A stretch of 64,000 bases of DNA from Chitinophagaceae bacterium (lineage in GTDB: Bacteria; Bacteroidota; Bacteroidia; Chitinophagales; Chitinophagaceae), in the NCBI GenBank assembly GCA_014879565.1, contig JACSRW010000028.1:1-64000 (forward strand), in the 5' to 3' direction. The position numbers and the translations under genes are program-made. Positions 34,809 through 44,117 of this stretch are shown piece after piece (the stretch's first letter is position 1; the number at the start of each line of letters is the position of its first letter). A model generated the notes under the pieces. It searched no databases, was not told where the DNA came from, and worked only from the letters and a program-made list of their open reading frames with translations.

Positions 34809-35855
34809 ATGCAGACATTTTTCATTGTCGCCATTCTGGTGCTTGGCTTCCTGATCACCTTCCAGATAGCCAAAGCGAGTGAATATGTGGCCGTTTTGCG
34901 GGGTTATGAGCGCGCCCGCAAACAAACCAACAAGATCAACGGGTTTCTCCTGCTGGCCTTCCTGGTACTTGGCCTGATCGGTGTCTTCTATTGCAATGAA
35001 CAGCTGAAGGGTAAAATTCTCGGCGCCCCTGCCTCCGATCACGGGGTGCTGGTGGACCGGATGCTGTATGTAACCCTCGCGATCACCATGGTCGTTTTCT
35101 TTGTGACACAGATCGCTCTCTTCTGGTTTTCTTATAAATACCAGGAATCTGATAAGCGCAAAGCCTATTATTTCCCCCATAACAATAAGCTTGAACTGAT
35201 CTGGACCGTAATTCCGGCCATTACCCTGACCATCCTGGTGGGTTTTGGTATTTTCTACTGGTTCAAAATCACCGGCCCGGCTCCCAAAGATGCCATGGTG
35301 GTGGAAGTTGTCGGTAAGCAGTTTGGCTGGGAGTTCCGCTACCCGGGTAAGGACAAAATCCTTGGAAAAAAATACTTCAAGAATGTAAATGCCGCCGAGA
35401 ATAACCCGGCCGGCCAGATCTGGGAAGATCCCGCCAACCACGACGATGTATTTGTGGAGCAGGAAATGCACCTGGTCGTCAATAAGCCTGTACAACTGGT
35501 AATCGGTGCCAAGGATGTGATTCATGATGTGGGACTGGCTCATTTCCGGATGAAAATGGATGCGGTGCCCGGCACCCCCACCACCATGTGGTTTACCCCG
35601 ACAAAAACCACCAAACAGATGAAGGAAGAAACCGGTAATCCCGATTTCGTTTACGAAATTTCCTGTGACCAGATGTGCGGAAAGGGTCACTGGAGTATGC
35701 GGGGTACCATCATCGTGGAAACGCAGGAGGAATTTGATGCCTGGATGGCTTCCAAGAAACCGCAGTACCTGGTGGCCAATCCCACCAAAGATCCTTCAGC
35801 ACCAAAGGATACTGCCGCCGCCGCCGCTCCGGTAGCTGCAGCTGTAATCCGTTAA
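34809..35855 (+). CDS. coxB: Cytochrome c oxidase subunit II (CuA)
   Basis: A 348-residue subunit with two membrane helices (about residues 30-50 and 80-105) and a C-terminal cupredoxin domain. CuA ligands: the first His in VIHDVGLAHF and the set CDQMCGKGHWSM (two Cys, His, Met). No CxxCH, so this is an aa3- and not a caa3-type subunit; a cytochrome donor such as ActE is needed. Extra N-terminal segment (about 1-75) before the usual first helix, and an Ala/Pro-rich C-terminal tail. Receives electrons and passes them to subunit I. Confidence 0.94.
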   Translation: MQTFFIVAILVLGFLITFQIAKASEYVAVLRGYERARKQTNKINGFLLLAFLVLGLIGVFYCNEQLKGKILGAPASDHGVLVDRMLYVTLAITMVVFFVTQIALFWFSYKYQESDKRKAYYFPHNNKLELIWTVIPAITLTILVGFGIFYWFKITGPAPKDAMVVEVVGKQFGWEFRYPGKDKILGKKYFKNVNAAENNPAGQIWEDPANHDDVFVEQEMHLVVNKPVQLVIGAKDVIHDVGLAHFRMKMDAVPGTPTTMWFTPTKTTKQMKEETGNPDFVYEISCDQMCGKGHWSMRGTIIVETQEEFDAWMASKKPQYLVANPTKDPSAPKDTAAAAAPVAAAVIR

Positions 35856-35892
35856 CTGAATCCGAATCACCTCGCGAATAAATAAGTGACTT

Positions 35893-37698
35893 ATGAGTGA
35901 AACATCAACCATACACACAGGAGCCGTACATGCAGTACATCATGGCGATCACGGCCACGGTCATCATGAGCAATCCTTTATTTCGAAGTATATCTTCAGT
36001 ATGGATCACAAGACCATCGGTAAGCAGTTTCTGATTACCGGTATCGTCTGGGCCATCGTAGGAGGGCTGTTCTCCGTATTGTTCCGTCTGCAGCTCGGTT
36101 TTCCTGATCAGACTTTTCCGATCCTGGAGACATTCTTCGGACATTGGGCCAAGGGCGGGCAGATTCAGCCAGAGTTCTACTACGGACTGGTAACCATTCA
36201 CGGTACGGTACTGGTATTCTTCGTACTGACAGCGGGTCTGAGCGGAACCTTTGCCAACCTGCTTATTCCCCTGCAGATCGGTGCCCGTGATATGGCTTCA
36301 CCCTTCATGAACATGCTGTCGTACTGGTTCTTCTTCCTGGCGAGTGTGGTAATGATGTCCTCCATATTTGTGCATACCGGGCCCGCTTCCGGTGGCTGGA
36401 CCATGTACCCCCCGCTGAGTGCGCTTCGCCAGGCCGGTGACGGACAAAAAATCGGTACCGACCTCTGGCTGATCGCGATGGCTCTCTTCATTGTGTCATC
36501 ACTGCTGGGTGGGCTGAACTATATTTCCACCATTCTGAATATGCGTACCAAGGGTATGAGTATGACCCGTCTGCCTCTGCCGATCTGGGCCATGTTCTTC
36601 ACCGCTGTACTGGGTGTGCTTTCTTTCCCCGTACTGCTTTCCGGTGCGATCCTGCTGATTTTTGACCGTAACCTGGGTACCAGTTTTTATCTGAGTGATA
36701 TTGTCATCAACGGGGAAATATTACCCAACGAGGGCGGAAGTGCGATCCTTTACCAGCACCTGTTCTGGTTCCTGGGTCACCCGGAAGTATATATTATCCT
36801 GTTGCCCGCCATGGGTATGGTTTCCGAAATTCTTTCGGTGAATGCCCGTAAGCCGATCTTCGGTTATATGGCCATGCTCGGTTCCATGTTCGCCATCGCG
36901 ATCCTGGCCTTCCTGGTTTGGGCTCACCATATGTTTGTGACCGGTCTGAATCCCTTCCTGGGTTCCGTCTTCGTGCTGCTTACACTGCTGATCGCGGTGC
37001 CGTCGGCTATCAAGGTGTTCAACTGGCTGACTACTCTCTGGAGAGGAAATATCCGCTTTACTCCCGCCGCCCTGTTCGCGATCGGTTTTGTGAGCCTGTT
37101 TATCTCCGGCGGTCTGACCGGTATCTTCCTGGGTAACTCCACGATTGATATTCACCTGCACGATACTATGTTTGTTGTGGCACACTTCCATATCGTAATG
37201 GGTGTGGCGTCCTTCTTTGGTATGTTCGCCGGCGTGTATCACTGGTTCCCGAAAATGTTCGGCCGGTATATGAACAATACCCTTGGCTATATCCATTTCT
37301 GGGTAACGATGGCAGGTGCTTACCTGATCTTCTGGCCGATGCATTATCAGGGTCTGGCCGGTATGCCCCGCCGTTACCTGGACAAAAGAGGCTGGGTTTC
37401 CTTTAACCAGTTTACCGATCTTGATAAAATGATCACGGTGGTATCCATAATCGTGTTTGCCGTTCAGCTGATGTTTGTGTTCAATTTCTTCTATTCCATC
37501 TATAAAGGACGGAGGGTGATGACACAGAATCCCTGGGGCGCCAACAGCCTGGAGTGGACTACCCCGATCAACCCGGGTCATGGTAACTGGGAGGGTGAAA
37601 TTCCCGAAGTACACCGCTGGCCCTATGATTATGGTAAAGATGGCCGTGAGTTCATCCCCCAGACCGAGCCGGTTGGTGCGAATGAATCAAAACATTAA
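35893..37698 (+). CDS. coxA: Cytochrome c oxidase subunit I (aa3 type)
   Basis: A 601-residue catalytic subunit with 12 or more helices. Heme a ligand in ITVHGTV-type motif (VTIHGTVLVFF); CuB ligand and crosslinked tyrosine in WFLGHPEVYIILLP; further CuB histidines in WAHHMFVTG; heme a3 and heme a ligands in HDTMFVVAHFHIVMG. The N-terminus is His-rich (HHGDHGHGHHEQ), as often in this phylum. Reduces oxygen and pumps protons. Confidence 0.96.
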   Translation: MSETSTIHTGAVHAVHHGDHGHGHHEQSFISKYIFSMDHKTIGKQFLITGIVWAIVGGLFSVLFRLQLGFPDQTFPILETFFGHWAKGGQIQPEFYYGLVTIHGTVLVFFVLTAGLSGTFANLLIPLQIGARDMASPFMNMLSYWFFFLASVVMMSSIFVHTGPASGGWTMYPPLSALRQAGDGQKIGTDLWLIAMALFIVSSLLGGLNYISTILNMRTKGMSMTRLPLPIWAMFFTAVLGVLSFPVLLSGAILLIFDRNLGTSFYLSDIVINGEILPNEGGSAILYQHLFWFLGHPEVYIILLPAMGMVSEILSVNARKPIFGYMAMLGSMFAIAILAFLVWAHHMFVTGLNPFLGSVFVLLTLLIAVPSAIKVFNWLTTLWRGNIRFTPAALFAIGFVSLFISGGLTGIFLGNSTIDIHLHDTMFVVAHFHIVMGVASFFGMFAGVYHWFPKMFGRYMNNTLGYIHFWVTMAGAYLIFWPMHYQGLAGMPRRYLDKRGWVSFNQFTDLDKMITVVSIIVFAVQLMFVFNFFYSIYKGRRVMTQNPWGANSLEWTTPINPGHGNWEGEIPEVHRWPYDYGKDGREFIPQTEPVGANESKH

Positions 37699-37776
37699 GT
37701 ACGGCGAGTGAGCGGGGAGCCGGCTGGCGTGATCAGCCGCAGAAACGGATGAGATTTTTTGAAAATATGTGAAGGC

Positions 37777-38655
37777 ATGAAAAAGATTAAGGACTATGTG
37801 ATGCTGATGAAGCCTTCGCTGAGTATCATGGTTGTATTCAGCAGTGTGATCAGTTATCTGCTGGCGCCTAAAGTGGTGGAATACGACTGGACCATGATAT
37901 TCTTGCTCTTTGCAGGTGGGATGCTGGTATCAGGCAGCGCCAATGCCATCAACCAGGTAATGGAGAAGCACACCGATGCGCAGATGAAACGCACTTCCGG
38001 CAGGCCGGTTGCCTCCGGCCGGGTGGGCGAAACGGAAGGCTGGGCCTTTGCAGTTATCACCGGTGCGGCAGGTGTGTATCTGCTGGGACATTACTTCAAC
38101 TGGTTATCGGCCGGACTGGCGGCGTTCAGTCTTTTCCTGTATGCGTTCATTTATACCCCGCTGAAAAAAATCAATTCAGTGGCGGTACTGGTGGGCGCAG
38201 TTCCGGGAGCGCTTCCCTGCCTGATCGGCTGGGCAGCGGGAGATGACAGCCTGACCCTGGGTGGATGGATCCTTTTTGCCTTCCAGTTTTTCTGGCAGTT
38301 TCCCCATTTCTGGGCGATTGCCTGGGTGGCACACCGGGACTATTCGGCTGTAGGTTTCAAACTGCTTCCGGCAAAAGAAGGGCCCACCAAGTTCACTGCC
38401 CTGCAGGCCATTTTGTATTCCCTGCTGCTGGTACCGGTGACCGTACTTCCTTATTTCACCGGGATGTGCAGTTATGAAACCCTGGGGGGCATGATCAGTA
38501 TCGGGCTGATTATTCTGGCCAACCTGTTTATGATCGGCCGGTGTATCAGCCTGTACCAGACCATGGAAGTGAATGCAGCGCGGAAGGTGATGTTCGGCAG
38601 TTATATGTACCTGCCCGTTGTGATGTTTGCCCTGCTGCTGAGCAAAGCGTATTAA
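37777..38655 (+). CDS. ctaB: Heme o synthase (protoheme IX farnesyltransferase)
   Basis: A 292-residue UbiA-family prenyltransferase with about nine helices; start at ATG 37777 rather than the TTG at 37759. The prenyl-diphosphate/Mg motif NAINQVMEKHTDAQMKRT with following SGRPVASG is present at about residues 56-80, the second motif YTPLKK near 125. Makes heme O from heme B, the first step towards heme A of the adjacent oxidase. Confidence 0.94.
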   Translation: MKKIKDYVMLMKPSLSIMVVFSSVISYLLAPKVVEYDWTMIFLLFAGGMLVSGSANAINQVMEKHTDAQMKRTSGRPVASGRVGETEGWAFAVITGAAGVYLLGHYFNWLSAGLAAFSLFLYAFIYTPLKKINSVAVLVGAVPGALPCLIGWAAGDDSLTLGGWILFAFQFFWQFPHFWAIAWVAHRDYSAVGFKLLPAKEGPTKFTALQAILYSLLLVPVTVLPYFTGMCSYETLGGMISIGLIILANLFMIGRCISLYQTMEVNAARKVMFGSYMYLPVVMFALLLSKAY

Positions 38656-38665
38656 TTAAAGAGAG

Positions 38666-39238
38666 ATGGAAATAGTGAGCAATCAACAAAAACAAAAAAT
38701 GCATCCCCACAAGTTTACCCTGTGGGTGGCGATCGGCAGCCTGATCATGATGTTTGCCGGTCTGACCAGTGCTTTTATTGTGAAAAGTAACCAGGTCAAC
38801 TGGAAACCGGTGAGTCTGCCCGTCATTTTCTGGGTTTCCACCGGGGTCATCCTGCTCAGCAGCCTGACCATTCAGATGGCCCTCAGATCTTTTAAAGACC
38901 GTGAGATGAACAAATACCGGATGCTGATCGGGATGACCGTTCTGCTTGGCGCCGGGTTTATCTTCTGCCAGTGGATGGGATTCCGGGAACTCTGGGCTCA
39001 GCAAATCACCTTTAAGGGTTCAGGAGCCGGACAGTTTCTCTATGTAATCTTCGGTCTGCACGCCCTGCATGTGGCGGGTGGCCTGATAGCCCTGGCGGTT
39101 ATGTTTATCAACGGATTTTTTGGCAACAGGAAAAATTATAGTTCCGTTCCGGTGGAAGTGGCAGCCACCTACTGGCATTTTGTAGACGCCCTCTGGCTCT
39201 ACCTGCTGGTATTTTTTCTGCTGATCGGAAGGAGCTGA
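38666..39238 (+). CDS. coxC: Cytochrome c oxidase subunit III (short form)
   Basis: A 190-residue heme-copper oxidase subunit III with five helices. Signature GLHALHVAGGLIALAVMF and ATYWHFVDALWLYLLVFFL near the C-terminus match the family. Starts 10 bp after ctaB. One of two adjacent subunit III genes; in Bacteroidota both are usually kept, and this shorter copy follows heme o synthase. Confidence 0.92.
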   Translation: MEIVSNQQKQKMHPHKFTLWVAIGSLIMMFAGLTSAFIVKSNQVNWKPVSLPVIFWVSTGVILLSSLTIQMALRSFKDREMNKYRMLIGMTVLLGAGFIFCQWMGFRELWAQQITFKGSGAGQFLYVIFGLHALHVAGGLIALAVMFINGFFGNRKNYSSVPVEVAATYWHFVDALWLYLLVFFLLIGRS

Positions 39239-39271
39239 TGACATACGAAACAAGTAAAACTGACAACCTAC

Positions 39272-40144
39272 ATGGCGACAACTGCACAAGTACATCAGAC
39301 CAAATGGTGGAGCGGAGGTAAAAGTCCCTTCAACCTGGAGTATGGCAAGCTGATGATGTGGTACTTCCTGATGAGTGATGCCTTCACCTTTGGCGCATTC
39401 CTGATTTCTTACGGCACCATCCGTTTCAGCCAGAACTTCTGGCCGGATCCCAACGTAGTCTTCAACGCCTTCCCCGGAGCCGGTCATGCCAACCTGCCCC
39501 TGGCTTTTGTGAGTGTGATGACCTTCATCCTGATCATCAGCTCCGTTACCATGGTGCTGGCTGTTCATGCCGGGCATAAGAATGACAAAGCGGGTGTGGT
39601 AAAATGGCTGGGCTGGACCATCGTGGGCGGTGCCGCGTTCCTTGGCTGTCAGGCCTGGGAATGGCATCACCTGATCACCGGCGAGCATGCTGTGCTGGTT
39701 GACGGACAAATTGACCTGATCGGACAAACAATGCGGGCCAACCCCTGGGGTTCGCTGGTGCCACATGAATCGGTAGCCGCAGCCCTGCAGAAAACACCGC
39801 ACGAAACCCTGGTAGCCCTCGCGCACCAGAGCAACCATGCCCTTAGTCATGAGCAACTTGCCGCCATGACCGATCAGCAACTGGTCAATACAATTAATAT
39901 TGATGCCCTGCATGTCCGTTCCAAAGGCCCTGTTGCCTTCGGCGGTTACTTCTACGGCATTACTGGTTTCCACGGTTTCCACGTATTCTCCGGGGTGGTG
40001 ATCAATATCGTCATGCTTAAAATGACGCAGAATAACGTATTCCAGAACCGGGGTCATTACCTGATGATTGAAAAAGCCGGTCTGTACTGGCACTTTGTAG
40101 ACCTGGTATGGGTATTTGTATTCCTTTGCTTCTACCTGATCTGA
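39272..40144 (+). CDS. Cytochrome c oxidase subunit III (long form)
   Basis: A 290-residue subunit III with the same helix pattern as the preceding paralogue plus a ~65-residue polar insertion (about residues 145-210, LVDGQIDLIGQ to DALHVRSKG) between helices, probably periplasmic or cytoplasmic loop. Family motifs: FGGYFYGITGFHGFHVFSG and GLYWHFVDLVWVFVFLCFY at the end. Starts 33 bp after its neighbour. Confidence 0.92.
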   Translation: MATTAQVHQTKWWSGGKSPFNLEYGKLMMWYFLMSDAFTFGAFLISYGTIRFSQNFWPDPNVVFNAFPGAGHANLPLAFVSVMTFILIISSVTMVLAVHAGHKNDKAGVVKWLGWTIVGGAAFLGCQAWEWHHLITGEHAVLVDGQIDLIGQTMRANPWGSLVPHESVAAALQKTPHETLVALAHQSNHALSHEQLAAMTDQQLVNTINIDALHVRSKGPVAFGGYFYGITGFHGFHVFSGVVINIVMLKMTQNNVFQNRGHYLMIEKAGLYWHFVDLVWVFVFLCFYLI

Positions 40145-40190
40145 CCTGCTGCTGTAAAAAACTCATTGTTAAAACGGAAACAAAAACAAT

Positions 40191-40646
40191 ATGCAACATC
40201 CGGCTTTTGAAGAAGTAAGTTTTCACCATCATACTGATGATGATACTTTTTATAAAAAAGTAAAAAAGACGACCATCCTGCTTTCGATCATTACCGTTAT
40301 CGAACTGGCAATCGGTCTGATTATTTATAATATTCACAAGGGGGAGAGCCCGAATGAGCTGCTGGTGCTCATGTTCAAAGGCATGGTTTGTATACTCACC
40401 CTGGCCAAAGCCTATTATATCGTATCTGTGTTTATGCACCTGGGTGACGAGATCCGGAATATGGTCATGACCATTGTGGTACCCCTGCTGCTCTTTATCT
40501 GGTTTATTACGGCCTTTATCTGGGATGGTAATTCCTACCGGAACCTGCGGAATAACTATGACAAGCATTTCCAGGAAACCACCACACCGGCTAAGGGACA
40601 TGGCCACCAGGACAAACATCAGGACCCGCCAGCCGGGAAACAGTAA
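40191..40646 (+). CDS. coxD: Cytochrome c oxidase subunit IV family protein
   Basis: A 151-residue protein with three predicted helices (about residues 28-48, 60-82 and 90-112) and a His/Lys-rich C-terminal tail, matching prokaryotic cytochrome oxidase subunit IV (PF03626). It supports assembly or stability of the oxidase. Last structural gene of the oxidase block; a hairpin terminator follows at 40675. Confidence 0.88.
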   Translation: MQHPAFEEVSFHHHTDDDTFYKKVKKTTILLSIITVIELAIGLIIYNIHKGESPNELLVLMFKGMVCILTLAKAYYIVSVFMHLGDEIRNMVMTIVVPLLLFIWFITAFIWDGNSYRNLRNNYDKHFQETTTPAKGHGHQDKHQDPPAGKQ

Positions 40647-40658
40647 AAATTTAGGTCT

Positions 40659-40666
40659 TACTTTTG
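40659..40666 (+). promoter_or_regulatory. Bacteroidota -7 element upstream of Sco gene
   Basis: TACTTTTG matches TAnnTTTG, followed by CAACC. It begins 12 bp after the coxD stop. A hairpin with T-run lies just downstream, so transcripts from here would pass through it. Confidence 0.5.
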
Positions 40667-40674
40667 CAACCATT

Positions 40675-40727
40675 AAACCGCCTCTTCCGGTGAACCGGAG
40701 AGCGGTTTGATGGTTTTACTTTTTTAA
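40675..40727 (+). terminator. Hairpin terminator between coxD and Sco genes
   Basis: AAACCGC-TCTTCCGG (40675-40690) pairs with CCGGAGAGCGGTTT (40695-40708); the following 20 bases contain TTTTACTTTTTT. It probably ends or attenuates the oxidase operon transcript. Confidence 0.65.
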
Positions 40728-40737
40728 TAATCTGCGT

Positions 40738-41538
40738 GTGAATAAGAAAGCCCTTTTGGCGGTCATGATCGCCCTCCTGATACCCCTGGTTTCCTATTTT
40801 ATCGTAAAGGGGAAAAGCGAGAAAGCCATCCATATGCCCCGGCACTACCTCCCGGACTCCATCATCAGTAAAACACAGCAGGGGAAAAAAGTAAGTGATA
40901 CCATCTGGCACCAGGTTTCGGATATCACCCTGACTAACCAGGAAGGAAAACAGGTAAACTGGGACAGCCTGCGCGGTAAGATTGTAATCCTTGACTTTTT
41001 TTTCACCCGCTGCCCTACGATCTGCCCTTCCATGACCAAAAACATGAAAAGACTGGCGGAATCCATTCATAATGGCAAACGGGTGGGTGACAAAACCAAT
41101 AAACTCGTTCATTTCCTGTCCATCAGCATTGACCCCGAAAGAGATTCGGTGGAAAGGCTGAAGTACTGGGCCAACCGTTTCCAGGTAAATCCTGACCAAT
41201 GGTGGCTGCTGACCGGCGACCGGAAAAAGATCTATGATTTTGCGCTCAATGATATCAAACTCGGACTGATAGACGGGGAGGGCGTTGACACCAACTTCGT
41301 GCACAGTGATAAGTTCGTGCTGATTGACAGCAGCCGGCGGGTACGCGGTTATTACAGCGGACTTGATTCAGCCGATCTGGCTGAATTGTCCCGTGACCTG
41401 GTGATGCTGACAATGGAAAAAGACCCGAAAAGAAAAAGTTTCTTTGCAGGCAAACTCGAGATTATGGCGGTAGCCTTTCTCTGTGCGCTGCTTGGGGTAT
41501 TCCTGCTTTTATATTTTTTAAACAAAAAGAAAAACTGA
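40738..41538 (+). CDS. SCO1/SenC family copper chaperone
   Basis: A 266-residue thioredoxin-fold protein anchored by an N-terminal helix (about residues 4-22), with an extra C-terminal helix (LEIMAVAFLCALLGVFLLLYF). Copper ligands: FTRCPTICPSM (CxxxC, near 99-103) and the His in TNFVHSDKFVLID. Delivers copper to the CuA site of subunit II. Start is GTG at 40738; the first in-frame ATG would remove most of the anchor. The DUF420 gene follows 2 bp after the stop. Confidence 0.93.
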   Translation: MNKKALLAVMIALLIPLVSYFIVKGKSEKAIHMPRHYLPDSIISKTQQGKKVSDTIWHQVSDITLTNQEGKQVNWDSLRGKIVILDFFFTRCPTICPSMTKNMKRLAESIHNGKRVGDKTNKLVHFLSISIDPERDSVERLKYWANRFQVNPDQWWLLTGDRKKIYDFALNDIKLGLIDGEGVDTNFVHSDKFVLIDSSRRVRGYYSGLDSADLAELSRDLVMLTMEKDPKRKSFFAGKLEIMAVAFLCALLGVFLLLYFLNKKKN

Positions 41539-41540
41539 TT

Positions 41541-42086
41541 ATGCTTCCTGCTGTCTGGAAAAAGAATGACCCCAAAGCCAAAACCCTGATCTGGGTGTTT
41601 TCCTTTGTTGTATTTGCCGCTGTTGTCCTGCTGGGCCGGGTTAAACTGGAGGTTGACCTTGGATTTGATGTGCATCTCTTTGCCCGCCTCAATGCCATGA
41701 TCAATTCGGCTGTGGCGGTATTGCTGGTAGCCGCCCTGCTGGCGGTGAAGTCCGGAAAATACAAACTGCACCGGGGATTGATGATGACCGCCATGATCCT
41801 GTCGGTGCTCTTTCTGCTGAGTTATATCTGTCACCATCTTTTCGCGGGAGAAACCAAATTCGGCGCAGAGGGCATTGCCCGAACGATTTATTATATTATT
41901 CTTTTTACCCATATTCCCCTGGCCGGACTGATTCTGCCCTTTATTCTTTTCACGGCTTACAGGGCCATGACCGGGGAATGGCCGCAACACCGCAAGCTGG
42001 CGAAAATTACCTGGCCGGTTTGGTTTTATGTGGCTGTTACAGGTGTGCTGGTGTACTGGATGATCAGTCCATACTATGTGGGGTGA
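41541..42086 (+). CDS. DUF420 family membrane protein
   Basis: A 181-residue protein with five hydrophobic helices and the family motifs HLFARLNAMINS, KLHRGLMM and HIPLAGLILPF, plus histidines in YICHHLF and WPQHRKLAK, which resemble heme or copper ligands. DUF420 (CtaM-like) proteins accompany cytochrome oxidase genes and in some bacteria help oxidase assembly. Last gene of the respiratory block. Confidence 0.9.
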   Translation: MLPAVWKKNDPKAKTLIWVFSFVVFAAVVLLGRVKLEVDLGFDVHLFARLNAMINSAVAVLLVAALLAVKSGKYKLHRGLMMTAMILSVLFLLSYICHHLFAGETKFGAEGIARTIYYIILFTHIPLAGLILPFILFTAYRAMTGEWPQHRKLAKITWPVWFYVAVTGVLVYWMISPYYVG

Positions 42087-42404
42087 GAAAACAGTAATGA
42101 ATAATAAGTAATGAGTGGCTGGCTGAACAGATCCTGTAACCCGGAACCCTCCGCTAAACGGCGTATTCCGGATCTTAAAGACTTTTCGGTAATCACCTAT
42201 TATTCATTACTCCTTACTGATTACTCATAACTCATACCCCCCGTCATCATTTTGTCAAAAATCCTCATACGACAAGAACTGTTCACTTTAACATTTTCTG
42301 TATAATAAATTCTCCTTTTCGCTGTTTATTTCAGTTCTATCTTTGCAATATCCCTGCGAAAGCCACCCCTTAAACCATCATTATCTCATTAGCGAACCAA
42401 ACGG
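42087..42404. repeat. Gene gap: inverted heptamer element, hairpin and promoter
   Basis: AGTAATGAATAATAAGTAAT (within 42093-42118) is mirrored by ATTCATTACTCCTTACTGAT (within 42202-42235, which continues with TTACTCATAACTCAT). Between them CCGGAA (42141-42146) pairs with TTCCGG (42166-42171), with CCG/CGG inside, probably closing the respiratory operon. No coding sequence. The promoter of the next gene lies at 42338. Confidence 0.65.
42338..42345 (+). promoter_or_regulatory. Bacteroidota -7 element for 42405 gene
   Basis: TATCTTTG matches TAnnTTTG, followed by CAATA. It lies 60 bp before the ATG. Confidence 0.6.
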
Positions 42405-43334
42405 ATGAAAAGATCTGTTTTCTTCTTTATTGTATTACTGACCGGCAATTTTGTACAGGCACAGGATGCAGTTGTACGAAAGCTGCAACAGGAATCGCTC
42501 CGGCAGATTAAAAAAGAAATACCGGATACCGGGAGGAAATCCTGGCGTACCGGTGGTGCCTACAGTCTTAGTATCGGGCAGGGCAGCCAGAATAACTGGG
42601 CTGCAGGGGGGGATGATTTTTCTTTTACCGTCAATACCAATCTTCGCCTGTTTGGGTTTTATAAAAAGAAAAAGCACAGCTGGGATAATACCTTTGATGT
42701 AAGTTTTGGCTACCTCAATACCACCAGTCTGGGCAGCCGGAAAAACGACGACCGGTTTGATATTCTTTCCAAATATGGTCTGGCACTGAATAAAAAATTC
42801 AACCTGGCCACACTCGCCAATTTCCGGTCCCAGTTCCTGAAGGGCTATACTTACCCGAACAATATAAAGACATTTGCCTCCGATTTTCTCTCACCGGCTT
42901 ATCTGGTCATCAGCCAGGGGATTGATTTTAAGCCCAATAAAGAACTGACGATTTTTGTTTCACCGGTTACTTCGCGCTGGGTTTTTGTAAAAGACAGTAC
43001 CCTGGCCGCAAAGGGAGAATATGGGGTGAAGCACAATACTCATAGTATAAACCAGAACGGCGCTTTTGCCACCATCGGTTACCAGCGGGCTTTTAATAAA
43101 GTGGTCTCTTATAAGAGCCGGATTGACTTCTTTTCCAATTACCAGAAGGATCCGCAAAATGTGGATGTATTCATGACCAATACCTTCTCTGCGAAAGTGG
43201 CTAAAATCATTGCCTTCAGCTGGAATGTTGATATGATTTATGATGATGATGTCCGTCTCTTCGGCGAGAACAATGACTCCCCGGCCCTGCAGTTCAAATC
43301 CATTATCGGGATCGGGCTGCAGGTGAAAATCTGA
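42405..43334 (+). CDS. DUF3078 family secreted beta-rich protein
   Basis: A 309-residue envelope protein with a signal peptide (KRSVFFFIVLLTGNFVQAQ). Family signatures: SIGQGSQNNWAAGGDDFS at about 53-70, WDNTFDVSFGYLNTTSLGSR, and the C-terminal IYDDDVRLFGENNDSPALQFKS. The alternating strands and final aromatic/hydrophobic strand suggest an outer-membrane barrel. A clear paralogue lies at 44885-45808 in the opposite direction. Function unknown in both. Confidence 0.9.
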   Translation: MKRSVFFFIVLLTGNFVQAQDAVVRKLQQESLRQIKKEIPDTGRKSWRTGGAYSLSIGQGSQNNWAAGGDDFSFTVNTNLRLFGFYKKKKHSWDNTFDVSFGYLNTTSLGSRKNDDRFDILSKYGLALNKKFNLATLANFRSQFLKGYTYPNNIKTFASDFLSPAYLVISQGIDFKPNKELTIFVSPVTSRWVFVKDSTLAAKGEYGVKHNTHSINQNGAFATIGYQRAFNKVVSYKSRIDFFSNYQKDPQNVDVFMTNTFSAKVAKIIAFSWNVDMIYDDDVRLFGENNDSPALQFKSIIGIGLQVKI

Positions 43335-43401
43335 GCGGGTTATTCTCATTCAGGGTTAATAGATAGTCTTCTCAACCCCTCAACCTCTCAACCGCTCAAC
43401 G

Positions 43402-43409
43402 TATCTTTG
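43402..43409 (+). promoter_or_regulatory. Bacteroidota -7 element for trmB
   Basis: TATCTTTG, perfect TAnnTTTG, 6 bp before the ATG at 43416. Its presence rules out the TTG at 43407 as start, because that codon overlaps the motif; the mRNA would be leaderless or nearly so. Confidence 0.65.
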
Positions 43410-43415
43410 CCCGCT

Positions 43416-44117
43416 ATGGGTCAGAAGAAATTACAGCGTTTTGCCGAACTGGAAACCTTTAAGAATGTACTCCAGTTTCCCCGGGATATACAGGGAAAGT
43501 GGAAGGGGGTATTTGGGAATGAACATCCCATAACCCTGGAACTGGCCTGCGGAAAGGGGGAATATGCCCTTGGACTGGGCCGGCTTTATCCCGGCCGCAA
43601 TTTTATCGGGGTGGATCTGAAAGGCAACCGGATCTGGGTCGGTGCCCGCAAAGCCCTGCAGGAAGGCCTTGATAATGTGGCATTTCTGAGAACGCAGATT
43701 GATCAGATAAGCAGTTATTTTGCTGCCGGTGAAGTGGCTGAAATCTGGATTACCTTTCCCGACCCCCAGTTGAGAATCTCCAAAGCCAAAAAAAGGCTTA
43801 CCCACCCCAAATTCCTCCGCTTTTACCAACAATTCCTTCGTCCCGGTGGTTGTATTCATCTGAAAACAGACAGTCCGGACCTGTACCGGTTTACCAAACT
43901 GGTGATTGATGTATATGGTTGTCACCTGCTGAAAGACAGTGACCATGTATATGCACAGGAACAGGTGGAGGAAGAGCTGCGGATAAAAACGCATTACGAA
44001 TCGCTGGATATAGCGGGGAGCAACCGGATTCATTACCTCTGTTTTCAATTACCCGCAGATCTGGGCAACCGGGACAAAGATCTGTTGCTGAAAGAAAAGT
44101 TACTGGCCGATGCATAA
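43416..44117 (+). CDS. trmB: tRNA (guanine-N7)-methyltransferase
   Basis: A 233-residue SAM-dependent enzyme making m7G46 in tRNA. SAM site LELACGKGEYALGLG (about residues 44-58); FIGVDLKGNRIW next strand; catalytic-region motif ITFPDPQLRISKAKKRL (about 112-128), the DPxxKxxHxKRR-type block in a Bacteroidota variant. Start chosen at ATG 43416 because of the promoter. Overlaps the DUF5522 start by 8 bp. Confidence 0.94.
   Translation: MGQKKLQRFAELETFKNVLQFPRDIQGKWKGVFGNEHPITLELACGKGEYALGLGRLYPGRNFIGVDLKGNRIWVGARKALQEGLDNVAFLRTQIDQISSYFAAGEVAEIWITFPDPQLRISKAKKRLTHPKFLRFYQQFLRPGGCIHLKTDSPDLYRFTKLVIDVYGCHLLKDSDHVYAQEQVEEELRIKTHYESLDIAGSNRIHYLCFQLPADLGNRDKDLLLKEKLLADA

Noticed and set aside
36721-37614. 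297-codon leftward frame opposite coxA, and similar ones opposite coxB, coxC and actF
   Set aside because: Mirror frames of membrane-protein genes, rich in H, Q, G and K; no signal, domain or promoter.
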